Shown: positions 16,883-26,079, numbered from the stretch's first letter. The stretch is 64,000 nt of DNA from Bacteroidota bacterium (GCA_027491355.1 JAIXWI010000031.1:58830-122829); one strand, 5' to 3'. A program made the numbers and translations. The notes: generated from the sequence alone by a model not told the origin.

Positions 16883-18271
16883 TTAATTCTTTTTTGCAAC
16901 TTGAGCCATTAATTCAGCCTCGGCAACCAGTTTTTCACCTACAAATGCTGAACCTTTCATTACACAAACACCTCTTCTAATTGGGGCAATTAAATCTAAC
17001 CTAAAAATAAGTGTATCACCTGGCAATACCTTGTCTTTGAACTTAGCATTGTCAATTTTCATAAAATAAGTGTTGTAGTTTTCTGGGTCTTCAACTTTGG
17101 ATAATACCAAAATGCCACCTGATTGTGCCATAGCTTCAATAATCAAAACGCCTGGCATAACTGGGTTTCCTGGAAAATGACCTTGAAAAAAAGGCTCATT
17201 CATGGTTACATTTTTTAATGCAATCACATGGTTTTGTCCTACTTCTAATATTTTATCAACCATCAAAAATGGATACCTATGTGGCAACATTTTTTCAATG
17301 GCATCTGCATTGTACATAGCAGGAATTGAAGGGTCGTATTTAGGAACTTTAACTGCACTTCTGGTTTTTTTAATCAATGCCTTGATTTTTTTACCAAATT
17401 CAACATTGGCAGCGTGACCTGGCCTTGCAGCCATAATTTGTGCCTTAATTGGAACACCTATTAAAGCCAAGTCTCCAATTAAATCTAATAATTTATGTCT
17501 GGCGGGTTCATTGTGAAACCTCAAATCCACGTTGTTAAGAATTCCTTCTTTTTTTACTTCAACTTTAGGTTTATTGAACATTTTAGCAAGGTGATCCAAT
17601 TCATGGTCTTCTATAACTCTGTCAACAATAACAATGGCATTGTTTAAATCTCCACCCTGAATTAATCCATTGTTATAGAGCAATTCTAATTCGTGTAAAA
17701 AACAAAATGTTCTGCAAGAAGATATTTCAGATTCAAATTCTTTTAAGCTTGTTATAGATGCATGTTGACTTCCAAGAACAGGCGAATTGTAATCAACCAT
17801 TACGGTTAACCTGTAATCGTCTAATGGCATGGCAATCATTTCTACGCTGCGGTCAGTTTCAGTGTAGTACACATTTTGAGGAATTGTAAAGTATTCTCTT
17901 TCTGCTTCTTGTTCAGCAATTCCTGCAACCAACAAAGATTGCATGAAAAATTTAGAGCTTCCATCCATTATTGGTGTTTCCCCACCATTGATCTGAACCA
18001 AACAGTTGTCTATTTCCAATCCTGCCAATGCAGCCATCACATGCTCTACTGTTGCAACTTTTCCTCCATTTTGCTCAATGGTTGTTCCTCTGGATGTGTC
18101 AGTTACATTATCAACGTCTGCATCTATAATGGGTTGATTGGGTAAATCGGTTCTTTGAAATTTAATTCCATAATGTTCAGGTGCTGGCATGAATTTCATG
18201 CTTACTTTTTGACCAGTATGTAATCCAACTCCCTCTAATTCAACTGGTTTTTTAATTGTAGTTTGTTTCAT
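16883..18271 (-). CDS. lpxC/fabZ: bifunctional UDP-3-O-acyl-GlcNAc deacetylase / 3-hydroxyacyl-ACP dehydratase
   Basis: A fusion characteristic of Bacteroidota. Residues 1 to about 300 are LpxC: KPVELEGVGLHTGQKV, the zinc histidine in VEHVMAALAGLEIDN, MDGSSKFF, and HEPARHKLLDLIGDLAL with the other zinc ligands and the general acid. From about residue 312 FabZ follows: EKMLPHRYPFLMVDKI and the active-site helix FQGHFPGNPVMPGVLIIEAM with catalytic His and Glu. The two activities link lipid A commitment to fatty acid elongation. It is 462 residues with no break at the junction, and lies between lpxD and lpxA in the same direction. Confidence 0.97.
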   Translation of the reverse strand: MKQTTIKKPVELEGVGLHTGQKVSMKFMPAPEHYGIKFQRTDLPNQPIIDADVDNVTDTSRGTTIEQNGGKVATVEHVMAALAGLEIDNCLVQINGGETPIMDGSSKFFMQSLLVAGIAEQEAEREYFTIPQNVYYTETDRSVEMIAMPLDDYRLTVMVDYNSPVLGSQHASITSLKEFESEISSCRTFCFLHELELLYNNGLIQGGDLNNAIVIVDRVIEDHELDHLAKMFNKPKVEVKKEGILNNVDLRFHNEPARHKLLDLIGDLALIGVPIKAQIMAARPGHAANVEFGKKIKALIKKTRSAVKVPKYDPSIPAMYNADAIEKMLPHRYPFLMVDKILEVGQNHVIALKNVTMNEPFFQGHFPGNPVMPGVLIIEAMAQSGGILVLSKVEDPENYNTYFMKIDNAKFKDKVLPGDTLIFRLDLIAPIRRGVCVMKGSAFVGEKLVAEAELMAQVAKKN

Positions 18272-18363
18272 GATGCTTTCAAAAAAGGCTGACTTTGCAT
18301 TTTAATTACTGCAAAAAAAGAAATAATAGGTAAAATACCCATATTTAGGTCAAAATAATCGCA

Positions 18364-19392
18364 TTATTTGTTAGAGAGCAGTTTTTCTAGAGCTTCAAGT
18401 CTCTTGAATATGTCTGGTAATTTCCTAAAAATAGTTTGTGATTTTAGGTTATCTCTCATTTCCATGTAAGGTGTACCATTCCATTTTTTATTACTTTCTT
18501 TGATGGAAGATGCTACCCCAGTTTGAGCACCAAACTGACTAAAGTCTGCAATTACTAGGTGTCCAGCTATACCAACTTGTCCACCCAATACACAGTTTTT
18601 ACCAATTTTTGTACTTCCTGCAACACCTGATTGAGCAGCGATTACAGTATTTTCCCCAATTTCAACATTGTGTGCTATTTGTACCAAATTATCTATTTTA
18701 ACACCCTTGTTAATGGTTGTACTACCAAGAGTTGCCCTGTCAATGGTACAATTTGATCCAATTTCAACATTGTCATTGATGGTAACAATACCTGTTTGAG
18801 GAATTTTTTTGTAAGTGCCATCGGCCAAAGGAGCAAATCCAAATCCGTCACTCCCTATGATAGTGCCGCTGTGTATGATACAATTGTTTCCAATTTGACA
18901 GCCATGGTAAACTTTAACTCCAGGAAACAAAACACAGTTTTCTCCAATACTTACATTTTCTCCAATATAAACTTGTGGATGTATTTTTGAATTGTTTCCA
19001 ATTTTTGTTTTTGAAGCAATGTAAGCATGTGCACCCACATATACATTAGCTCCCAAAACTGATGACTCAGCTACTACAGCAGTTTTTTCAATACCATTCA
19101 ACTGTTGGTTACCATTGGCAAATTTTTCTAACAATAAAGTAAAGCTAGCATAGGCATCATCAACTCGAATCAGAGTAGTAGAAACCTCTTTGTTCAATTT
19201 TAGGCTCTTGTTAACAATAACAGCTGAGGCTTGAGTTGTATATAGAAAAGGCTCATATTTTGGATTTGCAAGAAAGGACAAAGTTCCAGTTCCTCCTTCT
19301 TCAATTTTAGCAAGGGTATTGAGTTTAATATGTTCGTCTCCTTCTACAATTCCGCCTAATATATTGGCAACTTCTTTGGCTGATAATTCCAT
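18364..19392 (-). CDS. lpxD: UDP-3-O-(3-hydroxyacyl)glucosamine N-acyltransferase
   Basis: Adds the N-linked acyl chain to the lipid A precursor. The N-terminal domain (about 1-100) binds the uridine part; a long hexapeptide-repeat beta helix follows (GANVYVGAHAYIASKTKIG and onward), with VQIAHNVEIGENT holding the catalytic His and GVKIDNLVQIAHN typical of LpxD; the C-terminal helix RKLPDIFKRLEALEKL trimerises. At 342 residues it is of normal size. It lies 12 bases after the HD-domain gene and 92 bases before lpxC/fabZ. Confidence 0.96.
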   Translation of the reverse strand: MELSAKEVANILGGIVEGDEHIKLNTLAKIEEGGTGTLSFLANPKYEPFLYTTQASAVIVNKSLKLNKEVSTTLIRVDDAYASFTLLLEKFANGNQQLNGIEKTAVVAESSVLGANVYVGAHAYIASKTKIGNNSKIHPQVYIGENVSIGENCVLFPGVKVYHGCQIGNNCIIHSGTIIGSDGFGFAPLADGTYKKIPQTGIVTINDNVEIGSNCTIDRATLGSTTINKGVKIDNLVQIAHNVEIGENTVIAAQSGVAGSTKIGKNCVLGGQVGIAGHLVIADFSQFGAQTGVASSIKESNKKWNGTPYMEMRDNLKSQTIFRKLPDIFKRLEALEKLLSNK

Positions 19393-19404
19393 TGATTTTT
19401 AAGT

Positions 19405-20631
19405 TTAATGATGCAAGATAGATTTTGGGTAACACATAAAATATTTGGTTACTGATTTGCTAAGGGCTTCTATGTTATATTGGTCTGAAGCCTTTGATAT
19501 TTCAGTGGTGGTACCATTTTTAAATAAAATTTTGATATTGAATTTGTCTAGGCTATACGCGCTGTTTCTTACAGAGTCGGTGTATATGAAATAGTCTGTC
19601 AAGGTAATATCGATAGCCATTTGCTCGCAGAGTAATTGTTTGTGGTTTTCTATCAATGCATGATCAAATGGTTCATTCGAAAACACCATTTTAGGAAGTT
19701 TTCTGTTGATGAGGTTCTTACAAAGTGTACTCAAAACTATGTCTTCGTGGTTCATCCAAACTTTAATGGCAGACATGATGTCTTCGTCGTCTAACAAGGT
19801 GTAAAAATGCAAGTTTGTTTGGTTTTCAAAAAATTGTGAAGCATTTGGTTGTTGGTTTAAAAACCAATTCAAGGCTGGACTTGCAAATAAGGTTTCACCT
19901 TGCTTGTTTAGGTAATACGCCCTTTCAATGGCTTTTACCAACATGTTTTCTGCAGCAACAACAGTTTTGTGTAAATATACCTGCCAATACATCAGTCTTC
20001 GGGCAATTAAGAATTTTTCTATGCTATAAATTCCTTTTTCATCCACAACCAATTCTTGGTCTTTGACATTGAGCATATTGATAATCCTGTCTTGTCCAAC
20101 TACTCCTTCTTGAACCCCACTGTAAAAACTATCCCTTCGTAAATAATCCAGACGGTCCATATCTAGTTGGCTACTGACCAATTGGTGTAAAAACAATTTT
20201 GGATACTGGTTTGTAAAAATTGCAATACAGAGGTCTAATTTGCCGTTGAACTCACTGTTCAGTAAATGCATTAAATGAAGCGATATTTTTTCGTGATGCA
20301 TGCCTTTAATTAGCACGTTTTCTAGGGTGTGTGAAAAGGGGCCATGACCTATATCGTGTAATAAAAGTGCAGCGCAAACTGCTTCTTTTTCCTCAGGACT
20401 GATATCAACACCTTTGGCTTTTAAATTTTCGACTGCATGTATACCCAAACTCATAGCCCCAATAACATGTTGAAAGCGTGTGTGCTGTGCACCAGGATAC
20501 ACAAAATGAGAAAGACCCAATTGCTTAATTCTTCTTAATCTTTGAAACCAAGGGTGTTCTAAAATTGCAGTTAATAATTCGCCTTCAATTGTTACAAAGC
20601 CATAAAGTGGATCATTGATTGTTTTTCTCAA
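19405..20631 (-). CDS. HD-domain phosphohydrolase (dNTPase-like)
   Basis: Contains the HD metal-binding set: HTRFQHVIGAMSLG (first His), LLHDIGHGPFSH (His-Asp pair and second His) and later QLDMDRLDYLRRDSFYSG with the final Asp, the arrangement of SAMHD1/Dgt-type nucleotide triphosphohydrolases. The substrate is not determined; the family includes both dNTPases and uncharacterised enzymes. Length 408 is usual. It leads the lpxD-lpxC/fabZ-lpxA group, a placement seen across Bacteroidota, and is divergent from porX with a 107-base gap. Confidence 0.85.
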   Translation of the reverse strand: MRKTINDPLYGFVTIEGELLTAILEHPWFQRLRRIKQLGLSHFVYPGAQHTRFQHVIGAMSLGIHAVENLKAKGVDISPEEKEAVCAALLLHDIGHGPFSHTLENVLIKGMHHEKISLHLMHLLNSEFNGKLDLCIAIFTNQYPKLFLHQLVSSQLDMDRLDYLRRDSFYSGVQEGVVGQDRIINMLNVKDQELVVDEKGIYSIEKFLIARRLMYWQVYLHKTVVAAENMLVKAIERAYYLNKQGETLFASPALNWFLNQQPNASQFFENQTNLHFYTLLDDEDIMSAIKVWMNHEDIVLSTLCKNLINRKLPKMVFSNEPFDHALIENHKQLLCEQMAIDITLTDYFIYTDSVRNSAYSLDKFNIKILFKNGTTTEISKASDQYNIEALSKSVTKYFMCYPKSILHH

Positions 20632-20726
20632 AATTTAAATACTTGATAAGATTCAAAAATAATGAAACAGAAGAACTTCGCCTACCGCTTACAATTTTTA
20701 ATCACCAATTCCGTTAAACATTTGCT

Positions 20727-20734
20727 TATTTTTG
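20727..20734 (+). promoter_or_regulatory. TAnnTTTG -7 box directly upstream of porX
   Basis: TATTTTTG matches the -7 consensus exactly and ends 4 bases before the porX ATG, so a transcript from it would be leaderless or nearly so. No TTG -33 element is seen at usual spacing; AT-richness makes chance matches possible. Confidence 0.3.
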
Positions 20735-20738
20735 AATT

Positions 20739-22286
20739 ATGGTAAATATTCTTTGGGTTGACGATGAAATAGATTTGTTAAAGCCACATATCCTTTTTTT
20801 AAAATCTAAAGGTTACGAGGTTGAAAAATGCAGCAATGGCATAGATGCACTTGAATTGCTAAAGAACAATAGGTACGAAGCCGTTTTGTTAGACGAAAAC
20901 ATGCCTGGCATTAGCGGATTGGAAGCATTGACACAAATGAAATTGATTGCCCCAGACATGCCAGTTATTATGATTACCAAGAGTGAGGAAGAGCATATCA
21001 TGGAAGATGCCATTGGCAATCAAATTGCAGATTACCTGATTAAGCCAGTTAATAGTAGTCAAATTCTACTATCATTAAAGAAAAACCTCGATGCTAAGCA
21101 ATTGATGACAGAAAAAACAGTACAAAACTACCAACAAGAATTTCGTCAATTGAGCATAGAACTTATGGATGTGAATGATTTCAAAGGTTGGGAGGCTATT
21201 TATAGAAAATTGGTTTATTGGGAGTTGGAGTTGGCAAAGTCAGGAGATACCGGAATGGACGATATACTGGCTATGCAAAAAAGAGATGCCAACAATGCTT
21301 GGGCTAAATTTGTTGGCAACCATTTTATTGATTTCTTAAAGAAACCAAATGCCCAAACACCTTTAATGAGCTACAATGTATTGGCTCAAAAACTGCCACA
21401 ATTGTTAACTGCAGATTGCCCAGTTTTTTTAGTAGTTATAGACAATTTCAGGTACGACCAGTGGAAGTTGATACAAAATGTCTTGAGTGAATTTTTCAAT
21501 ATTGTACATGACGAAATGTACATGACCATTTTACCAACAACAACTCATTATGCACGTAATAGCTTGTTTGCAGGTATGATGCCCGCTGAGATTGAAAAGA
21601 AGTATCCAAGTTTGTGGGTCAATGAAGAGGACGAGGAAGGCAAAAATTTACATGAAGAAGCCCTTTTAGACATTCAACTCAAAAAAATGGGCTATGCCGG
21701 TAAGTTTAGTTTCAAAAAAGTAACCCATTTGGGAGCAGGCAAAGAACTCATTGACCAAATTCCAAACATGTATAACAATCCGTTTAATGTCATCGTTTAT
21801 AATTTTGTTGACATGCTCAGCCATGTCAGAACAGAAATGAATGTCATGAAAGAATTGGCTGAGGACGAGGCTGCTTATAGAAGTATAACTGCCAGTTGGT
21901 TCGAGCATTCACCTTTATTTGAAGCACTTAAAAAAATTGCTTCTAAAAAAGCAAAATTAATTATTACAACAGACCACGGTTCAATTAGGGTTCAAAACCC
22001 TGTAAAAGTTATAGGAGATAAGAGTACATCAACCAACTTGAGGTACAAACAAGGTAAAAGCTTAACCTATAATGAAAAAGAACTTTTTGCCATCAAAAAA
22101 CCTGAAGATGCCTTGTTACCAAAACAATTCATGAGTAGCACCTATGTATTTGCTCAAGGCGAAGATTTTATGGTATATCCCAACAATTACAATTACCATG
22201 TGAATATGTATGCCAATTCCTTTCAACATGGGGGCATCAGTTTAGAGGAAATGCTTGTTCCGTTCATTACACTTGAAACAAAATGA
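20739..22286 (+). CDS. porX: T9SS response regulator PorX (REC plus PglZ/alkaline-phosphatase-like domain)
   Basis: Two-component regulator that controls T9SS genes. The receiver domain (1-125) has the acidic pair D8-D9, phosphoacceptor D52 in LLDENMPG, and a conserved Lys in LIKPVN. The rest (about 200-515) is a PglZ-type alkaline phosphatase fold: FLVVIDNFRYDQW (metal site), LPTTTHYARNSLFAGMMP (nucleophile Thr region), IITTDHGSI and FQHGGISLEEMLVPF (metal ligands). This combination is diagnostic of PorX; its C-terminal domain is a zinc phosphodiesterase in studied homologues. No PorY histidine kinase is adjacent. The stop overlaps the start of the next small gene by 4 bases. Confidence 0.93.
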   Translation: MVNILWVDDEIDLLKPHILFLKSKGYEVEKCSNGIDALELLKNNRYEAVLLDENMPGISGLEALTQMKLIAPDMPVIMITKSEEEHIMEDAIGNQIADYLIKPVNSSQILLSLKKNLDAKQLMTEKTVQNYQQEFRQLSIELMDVNDFKGWEAIYRKLVYWELELAKSGDTGMDDILAMQKRDANNAWAKFVGNHFIDFLKKPNAQTPLMSYNVLAQKLPQLLTADCPVFLVVIDNFRYDQWKLIQNVLSEFFNIVHDEMYMTILPTTTHYARNSLFAGMMPAEIEKKYPSLWVNEEDEEGKNLHEEALLDIQLKKMGYAGKFSFKKVTHLGAGKELIDQIPNMYNNPFNVIVYNFVDMLSHVRTEMNVMKELAEDEAAYRSITASWFEHSPLFEALKKIASKKAKLIITTDHGSIRVQNPVKVIGDKSTSTNLRYKQGKSLTYNEKELFAIKKPEDALLPKQFMSSTYVFAQGEDFMVYPNNYNYHVNMYANSFQHGGISLEEMLVPFITLETK

Positions 22287-22606
22287 GCAGTATTGAACTC
22301 ATAGTAAATATTGAGCTGTTAGCAGAAAGTAAAGGTGGTAAATACGCTCCTGTTTTTCCTGGAACAGGTTGCAGTTTGTTATTGAGTGATGGTAGTATCT
22401 GGCATTGTTTACAAGAATTTACAGACCGAGAGTTTGCTTTTTCTGGTGAAACGTACAAAGCCAACATTTCATTTTTTGACCAAATTCCTCCGGTACAATT
22501 GTTTTACAAGGGTAGAGATTTTAAGCTATTAGAAGGCCAGCAAGAGATAGGATCTGGAATGGTTTTAGATTTTAAGCAAACTCAAAATGAATTGAACGCT
22601 CAATGA
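22283..22606 (+). CDS. small beta-barrel protein resembling EF-Tu domain III, coupled to porX
   Basis: A 107-residue cytoplasmic protein with no signal peptide. Its pattern follows EF-Tu C-terminal domain: IELIVNIELLAESKGGKYAPVFPG aligns with the [20 protein letters not shown] region, and FKLLEGQQEIGSGMVLDF with the FAIREGGRTVGAGVV region, with a shortened middle. The GTPase and second domains are absent. The ATG overlaps the porX stop (ATGA, 4 bases), so translation is coupled. The resemblance is my reading of motif order and spacing, not a database hit. Its 3' end overlaps the convergent TPR gene by 7 bases. Function unknown. Confidence 0.65.
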   Translation: MSSIELIVNIELLAESKGGKYAPVFPGTGCSLLLSDGSIWHCLQEFTDREFAFSGETYKANISFFDQIPPVQLFYKGRDFKLLEGQQEIGSGMVLDFKQTQNELNAQ

Positions 22607-23631
22607 GACAATGCCTCTAATGCTTCTTTTGCAAGTTTGTATTGTGGATCTGCCTCCAAAGCTTTATTGTAATTGTCTAGTGCTGCTCCTCTATTTCCTT
22701 GTATTTCAAGCACCAATCCTTTCATGTAATAAGCTGCTGCGTATTTGTCATTCATGCCAATGGCAATATCCCAGTTTCTGATGGCATCTTTGTAATTTTT
22801 AATTTCAAAATTAAGGTATCCAACATTGTAATAAGCCTTATAGAAACTAGGATTAATAGCTATTACACGTCTGTAATCTAGCAGTGCCTTGTTGTAAACT
22901 CCATTCTTCTGATACAACAGTGCTCTTCCAAAAAAAGCATCTGCATTTTTAGGTTTTAACTTTATAACAGAATTGTAATACTCCAATGCCAGTTTGTTGT
23001 TTTGAGCAGCATATAAATTGGCAACATATAACATTGATTCTATGTCTTTAGGGTCGTGTTCAATTGCTGTCTGGAAGTGATAAATTGCACGCGCAGTATC
23101 ACCAAGTTCTTTATAGTTCATACCTAAGTTGTGGTAAAGTGTTGCGTTTTCTGCATCGCTTTTTATAAGCTCTTGAATGAATCCTATAGATTTATTGTGT
23201 TCTTTAACAAGATAGTACAAATCTGCTAGTTTTAATTTTGCATCAACAAAGTCTGGTTTAATATTTAAGGTTTTTAAATAGTATTTTTCAGCATTTTTTG
23301 TTTCATTCTTGGCATAACATACTCTGCCTAACAAAAATGTATAAATTGGGTTAATTGAATCTAATTGAATAGCTGTATTGAGGTCAGATTCTGCTCTGGT
23401 TAAATAGCCCTGGTTAAAATAAATTTGAGCTCTTTGATAATACAATTCAGGATTGTTAGCTGCTGATTCTAATTCTTTACTGATGCTTTTTACGGCCTCA
23501 ACTTGTTCCAATGAATCTTTGGGTACATTATTTTTATTGGAATTTACTTGGTTACATGCTCCAATAGTCAGTAAAAATAAGGCATTGATATAAATCAGTT
23601 TTTTGAATGGCACAGGTTTTATAATTTGCAT
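22600..23631 (-). CDS. TPR-repeat lipoprotein
   Basis: A lipoprotein signal with lipobox IGAC (Cys at residue 26) is followed by about eight TPR units running to the C-terminus, for example PELYYQRAQIYFNQGYLTRAE, ATLYHNLGMNYKELGDTARAI and KAYYNVGYLNFEIKNYKDAI. Such proteins form helical scaffolds at the periplasmic face of a membrane. No enzyme domain is present. It is convergent with the EF-Tu-III-like gene and divergent from hmgA. Partner proteins are unknown. Confidence 0.8.
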   Translation of the reverse strand: MQIIKPVPFKKLIYINALFLLTIGACNQVNSNKNNVPKDSLEQVEAVKSISKELESAANNPELYYQRAQIYFNQGYLTRAESDLNTAIQLDSINPIYTFLLGRVCYAKNETKNAEKYYLKTLNIKPDFVDAKLKLADLYYLVKEHNKSIGFIQELIKSDAENATLYHNLGMNYKELGDTARAIYHFQTAIEHDPKDIESMLYVANLYAAQNNKLALEYYNSVIKLKPKNADAFFGRALLYQKNGVYNKALLDYRRVIAINPSFYKAYYNVGYLNFEIKNYKDAIRNWDIAIGMNDKYAAAYYMKGLVLEIQGNRGAALDNYNKALEADPQYKLAKEALEALSH

Positions 23632-23645
23632 CTTTAATAATTAAA

Positions 23646-23666
23646 GATTGATTGAACCAATCAATC
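23646..23666. promoter_or_regulatory. perfect 9-bp inverted repeat upstream of hmgA (candidate operator)
   Basis: GATTGATTG (23646-23654), spacer AAC, and CAATCAATC (23658-23666) form an exact dyad centred in the 70-base divergent gap between the TPR lipoprotein start (23631) and hmgA (23702). There is no T-run next to it, and two-fold symmetry with a short spacer suits a dimeric regulator's site. Which of the two genes it controls is open. Confidence 0.5.
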
Positions 23667-23701
23667 CATTTTCAAATAAAAACGCAAAATAATATAAGTC
23701 T

Positions 23702-24859
23702 ATGCCTTTTTACCACAAATTGGGTCAAATTCCCTCAAAAAGACATGTTCAGTTCAGAAAACCAGATGGCTCATTGTATGCTGAAGAGTTAGTTTCAACA
23801 GAAGGCTTCAGTAGTATTTATTCATTGGTATACCATTGTCACCCTCCAACAATGGTGAAAGCAATTGGTACGCCCATAGATGTGAGTCCTAAAGCAGCTT
23901 TAGCCAAAAATTTACAGAATAGGAGCTTTCAAACTTTCAAAACAAAACCACATGCCGATTATTTAGAATCAAGAAAAACACTTCTTTTCAACAGAGATTT
24001 GTACATCTGTGCTGCCGCTCCACAAAACAGCATGACCGATTATTTTTTTAAAAATTCAGATGCAGATGAAATCATTTTTGTGCATGAAGGTTCAGGCATA
24101 TTGAAAACGGTCTTTGGTTCCATTCCATTTGAGTACGGTGATTACTTAGTTATACCCAGAGGTACTATTTATCAATTGAGTTTTGAAACTAATCAAAATA
24201 GGTTAATGATTACGGAGAGTTTTTCTCCAATTAAGCCCCCTAAACGCTATTTGAACAACTTTGGTCAATTTTTAGAACATTCTCCCTATTGCGAAAGAGA
24301 CTTAAAATTACCTCAAAATCTTGAAACACACGACGAGTTAGGTGAGTTTAATGTAATGATTAAAAAACAAGACTTGATTTATCCATATACCTATCAGAAC
24401 CATCCATTTGATGCCATTGGCTGGGATGGATACCAATATCCTTATGGCTTCAGCATCCATAATTATGAGCCAATTACCGGTCGCGTTCACATGCCACCAC
24501 CCATACACCAGACATTTGAAGGGCACAATTTTGTGGTTTGTTCATTTGTACCTAGAATGTATGATTACCACCCCATGTCAATACCTGCCCCTTATCACCA
24601 TAGCAACGTAGACAGCGATGAAGTGTTGTATTATGTTGATGGTGATTTTATGAGCAGAAAACACGTAGAAAGAGGCATGATTAGTTTACATCCAAAAGGG
24701 ATTCCACACGGTCCACACCCTGGAACAGTAGAAAAATCTATAGGAGCCAAAGAAACAAAAGAATTAGCGGTAATGATAGATCCATTTTATCCTTTAGAAA
24801 TTACAGCTGACGCCATTGCGGTAGAAGATCCAGGCTATTATTTAAGTTGGGTTCAATAA
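23702..24859 (+). CDS. hmgA: homogentisate 1,2-dioxygenase
   Basis: Opens the ring of homogentisate to maleylacetoacetate with a non-haem iron. Cupin fold with ligand motifs late in the protein: SNVDSDEVLYYVDGDF and SLHPKGIPHGPHPG, which hold the iron His and Glu; the earlier block DADEIIFVHEGSGILKTVFG is a degenerate cupin. The N-terminus MPFYHKLGQIPSKRHVQFRK fits the family, and 385 residues is the short form common in Bacteroidota. Followed after 52 bases by hpd, giving two consecutive steps of tyrosine catabolism. Confidence 0.95.
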   Translation: MPFYHKLGQIPSKRHVQFRKPDGSLYAEELVSTEGFSSIYSLVYHCHPPTMVKAIGTPIDVSPKAALAKNLQNRSFQTFKTKPHADYLESRKTLLFNRDLYICAAAPQNSMTDYFFKNSDADEIIFVHEGSGILKTVFGSIPFEYGDYLVIPRGTIYQLSFETNQNRLMITESFSPIKPPKRYLNNFGQFLEHSPYCERDLKLPQNLETHDELGEFNVMIKKQDLIYPYTYQNHPFDAIGWDGYQYPYGFSIHNYEPITGRVHMPPPIHQTFEGHNFVVCSFVPRMYDYHPMSIPAPYHHSNVDSDEVLYYVDGDFMSRKHVERGMISLHPKGIPHGPHPGTVEKSIGAKETKELAVMIDPFYPLEITADAIAVEDPGYYLSWVQ

Positions 24860-24911
24860 ATACATAATTTATTTATTTTTGAAATCTAAAACCAATGTAT
24901 TTTATAAAAAA

Positions 24912-26018
24912 ATGACAGCATCAACAAACACAGATTTTTTACCATTAAATGGAACAGACTATATAGAATTGTATGTAGGAAATGCCAAACAGGCAGCACA
25001 TTTTTACAAAACAGCATTCGGTTTCCAATCATTGGCTTATGCTGGTCCTGAAACTGGACTGAGAGACCGAGCCAGTTATGTTTTGGTTCAAAATAAAATG
25101 AGGTTGATGTTAACTTCACCGCTTCATTCAACCAGTCCAATTGCCCAGCACCACATGAAACATGGTGATGGTGTAAAAGTTTTGGCCTTATGGGTTGATG
25201 ATGCTTACGATGCATTTGAACAAACAACCAAGAGAGGAGCTGAGGCAAGCATGCAACCAGTTACACTCAAAGATGCACATGGTGAAGTTAGAATGAGTGG
25301 CATTAAAACATACGGAGAAGTTGAACATATTTTTGTTGAGCGAAAAAATTACAAAGGTGTTTTCATGCCCGGATTTGTTGAATGGAAGTCTGATTACAAT
25401 CCAGAACCAACCGGTTTATTGTATGTAGACCATTGTGTAGGTAATGTAGATTGGAATCAAATGAACCCAAGGGTTGATTTTTACGCCAATGTAATGGGCT
25501 TTAAAAATATTCTTTCTTTTGATGACAAAGATATTTCTACTGAATACTCTGCATTGATGAGTAAGGTAATGAGCAACGGCAACGGTTACGTTAAATTCCC
25601 TATCAATGAACCTGCTATTGGAAAAAAGAAATCACAAGTTGAGGAGTTTCTAGAGTTTTATGAGGGTGAAGGCACCCAACACATAGCTATTGCTACGAAC
25701 GATATTGTTGCTACTATTAAACAATTAATGGCAAGAGGGGTTGAGTTTTTAAAAGTTCCAACCAGCTATTATGATACTTTATTAGAGCGTGTAGGACCCA
25801 TTGAAGAAGATATTACCCCGCTCAAAGAATTAGGTATTTTGGTTGACCGTGATGATGAAGGTTATTTGTTACAATTGTTTACAAAACCAGTTGAGGACAG
25901 GCCTACTATGTTCTATGAAATTATTCAAAGAAAAGGGGCAAAGTCTTTTGGAAAAGGAAATTTTAAAGCCTTATTTGAAGCCATTGAGAGAGAGCAAGCC
26001 AACAGAGGTAACTTATAA
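24912..26018 (+). CDS. hpd: 4-hydroxyphenylpyruvate dioxygenase
   Basis: Converts 4-hydroxyphenylpyruvate to homogentisate, supplying HmgA. Two vicinal-oxygen-chelate domains: the N-terminal one begins DYIELYVGNAKQAAHFYKTAFGF; the C-terminal one carries the iron ligands in LYVDHCVGNVD (His), GTQHIAIATNDI (His) and MFYEIIQRKGAKSFG (Glu). The C-terminal GNFKALFEAIEREQ matches the gating helix. I choose the ATG at 24912 (368 residues); the frame opens to a TTG at 24879 that adds an unconserved 11 residues. A TATTTTTG box (24874-24881) upstream could give it an additional promoter. Ends before a strong terminator. Confidence 0.95.
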   Translation: MTASTNTDFLPLNGTDYIELYVGNAKQAAHFYKTAFGFQSLAYAGPETGLRDRASYVLVQNKMRLMLTSPLHSTSPIAQHHMKHGDGVKVLALWVDDAYDAFEQTTKRGAEASMQPVTLKDAHGEVRMSGIKTYGEVEHIFVERKNYKGVFMPGFVEWKSDYNPEPTGLLYVDHCVGNVDWNQMNPRVDFYANVMGFKNILSFDDKDISTEYSALMSKVMSNGNGYVKFPINEPAIGKKKSQVEEFLEFYEGEGTQHIAIATNDIVATIKQLMARGVEFLKVPTSYYDTLLERVGPIEEDITPLKELGILVDRDDEGYLLQLFTKPVEDRPTMFYEIIQRKGAKSFGKGNFKALFEAIEREQANRGNL

Positions 26019-26040
26019 CAAGAAATAAAAAGATTCACTG

Positions 26041-26070
26041 AACAGCCTGTGTAAGCAGGCTGTTTTTATT
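26041..26070 (+). terminator. rho-independent terminator after hpd
   Basis: AACAGCCTG (26041-26049), loop TGTAAG, CAGGCTGTT (26056-26064), followed by T-rich bases. It separates hpd from the LOG-family gene, whose TTG start follows about 10 bases later. Confidence 0.88.
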
Positions 26071-26079
26071 TTTAATACT

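Noticed and set aside
24886..25248. 120-codon open frame on the minus strand
   Set aside because: Lies wholly inside hpd, whose iron-ligand motifs fix the real frame; the product shows no recognisable domain.
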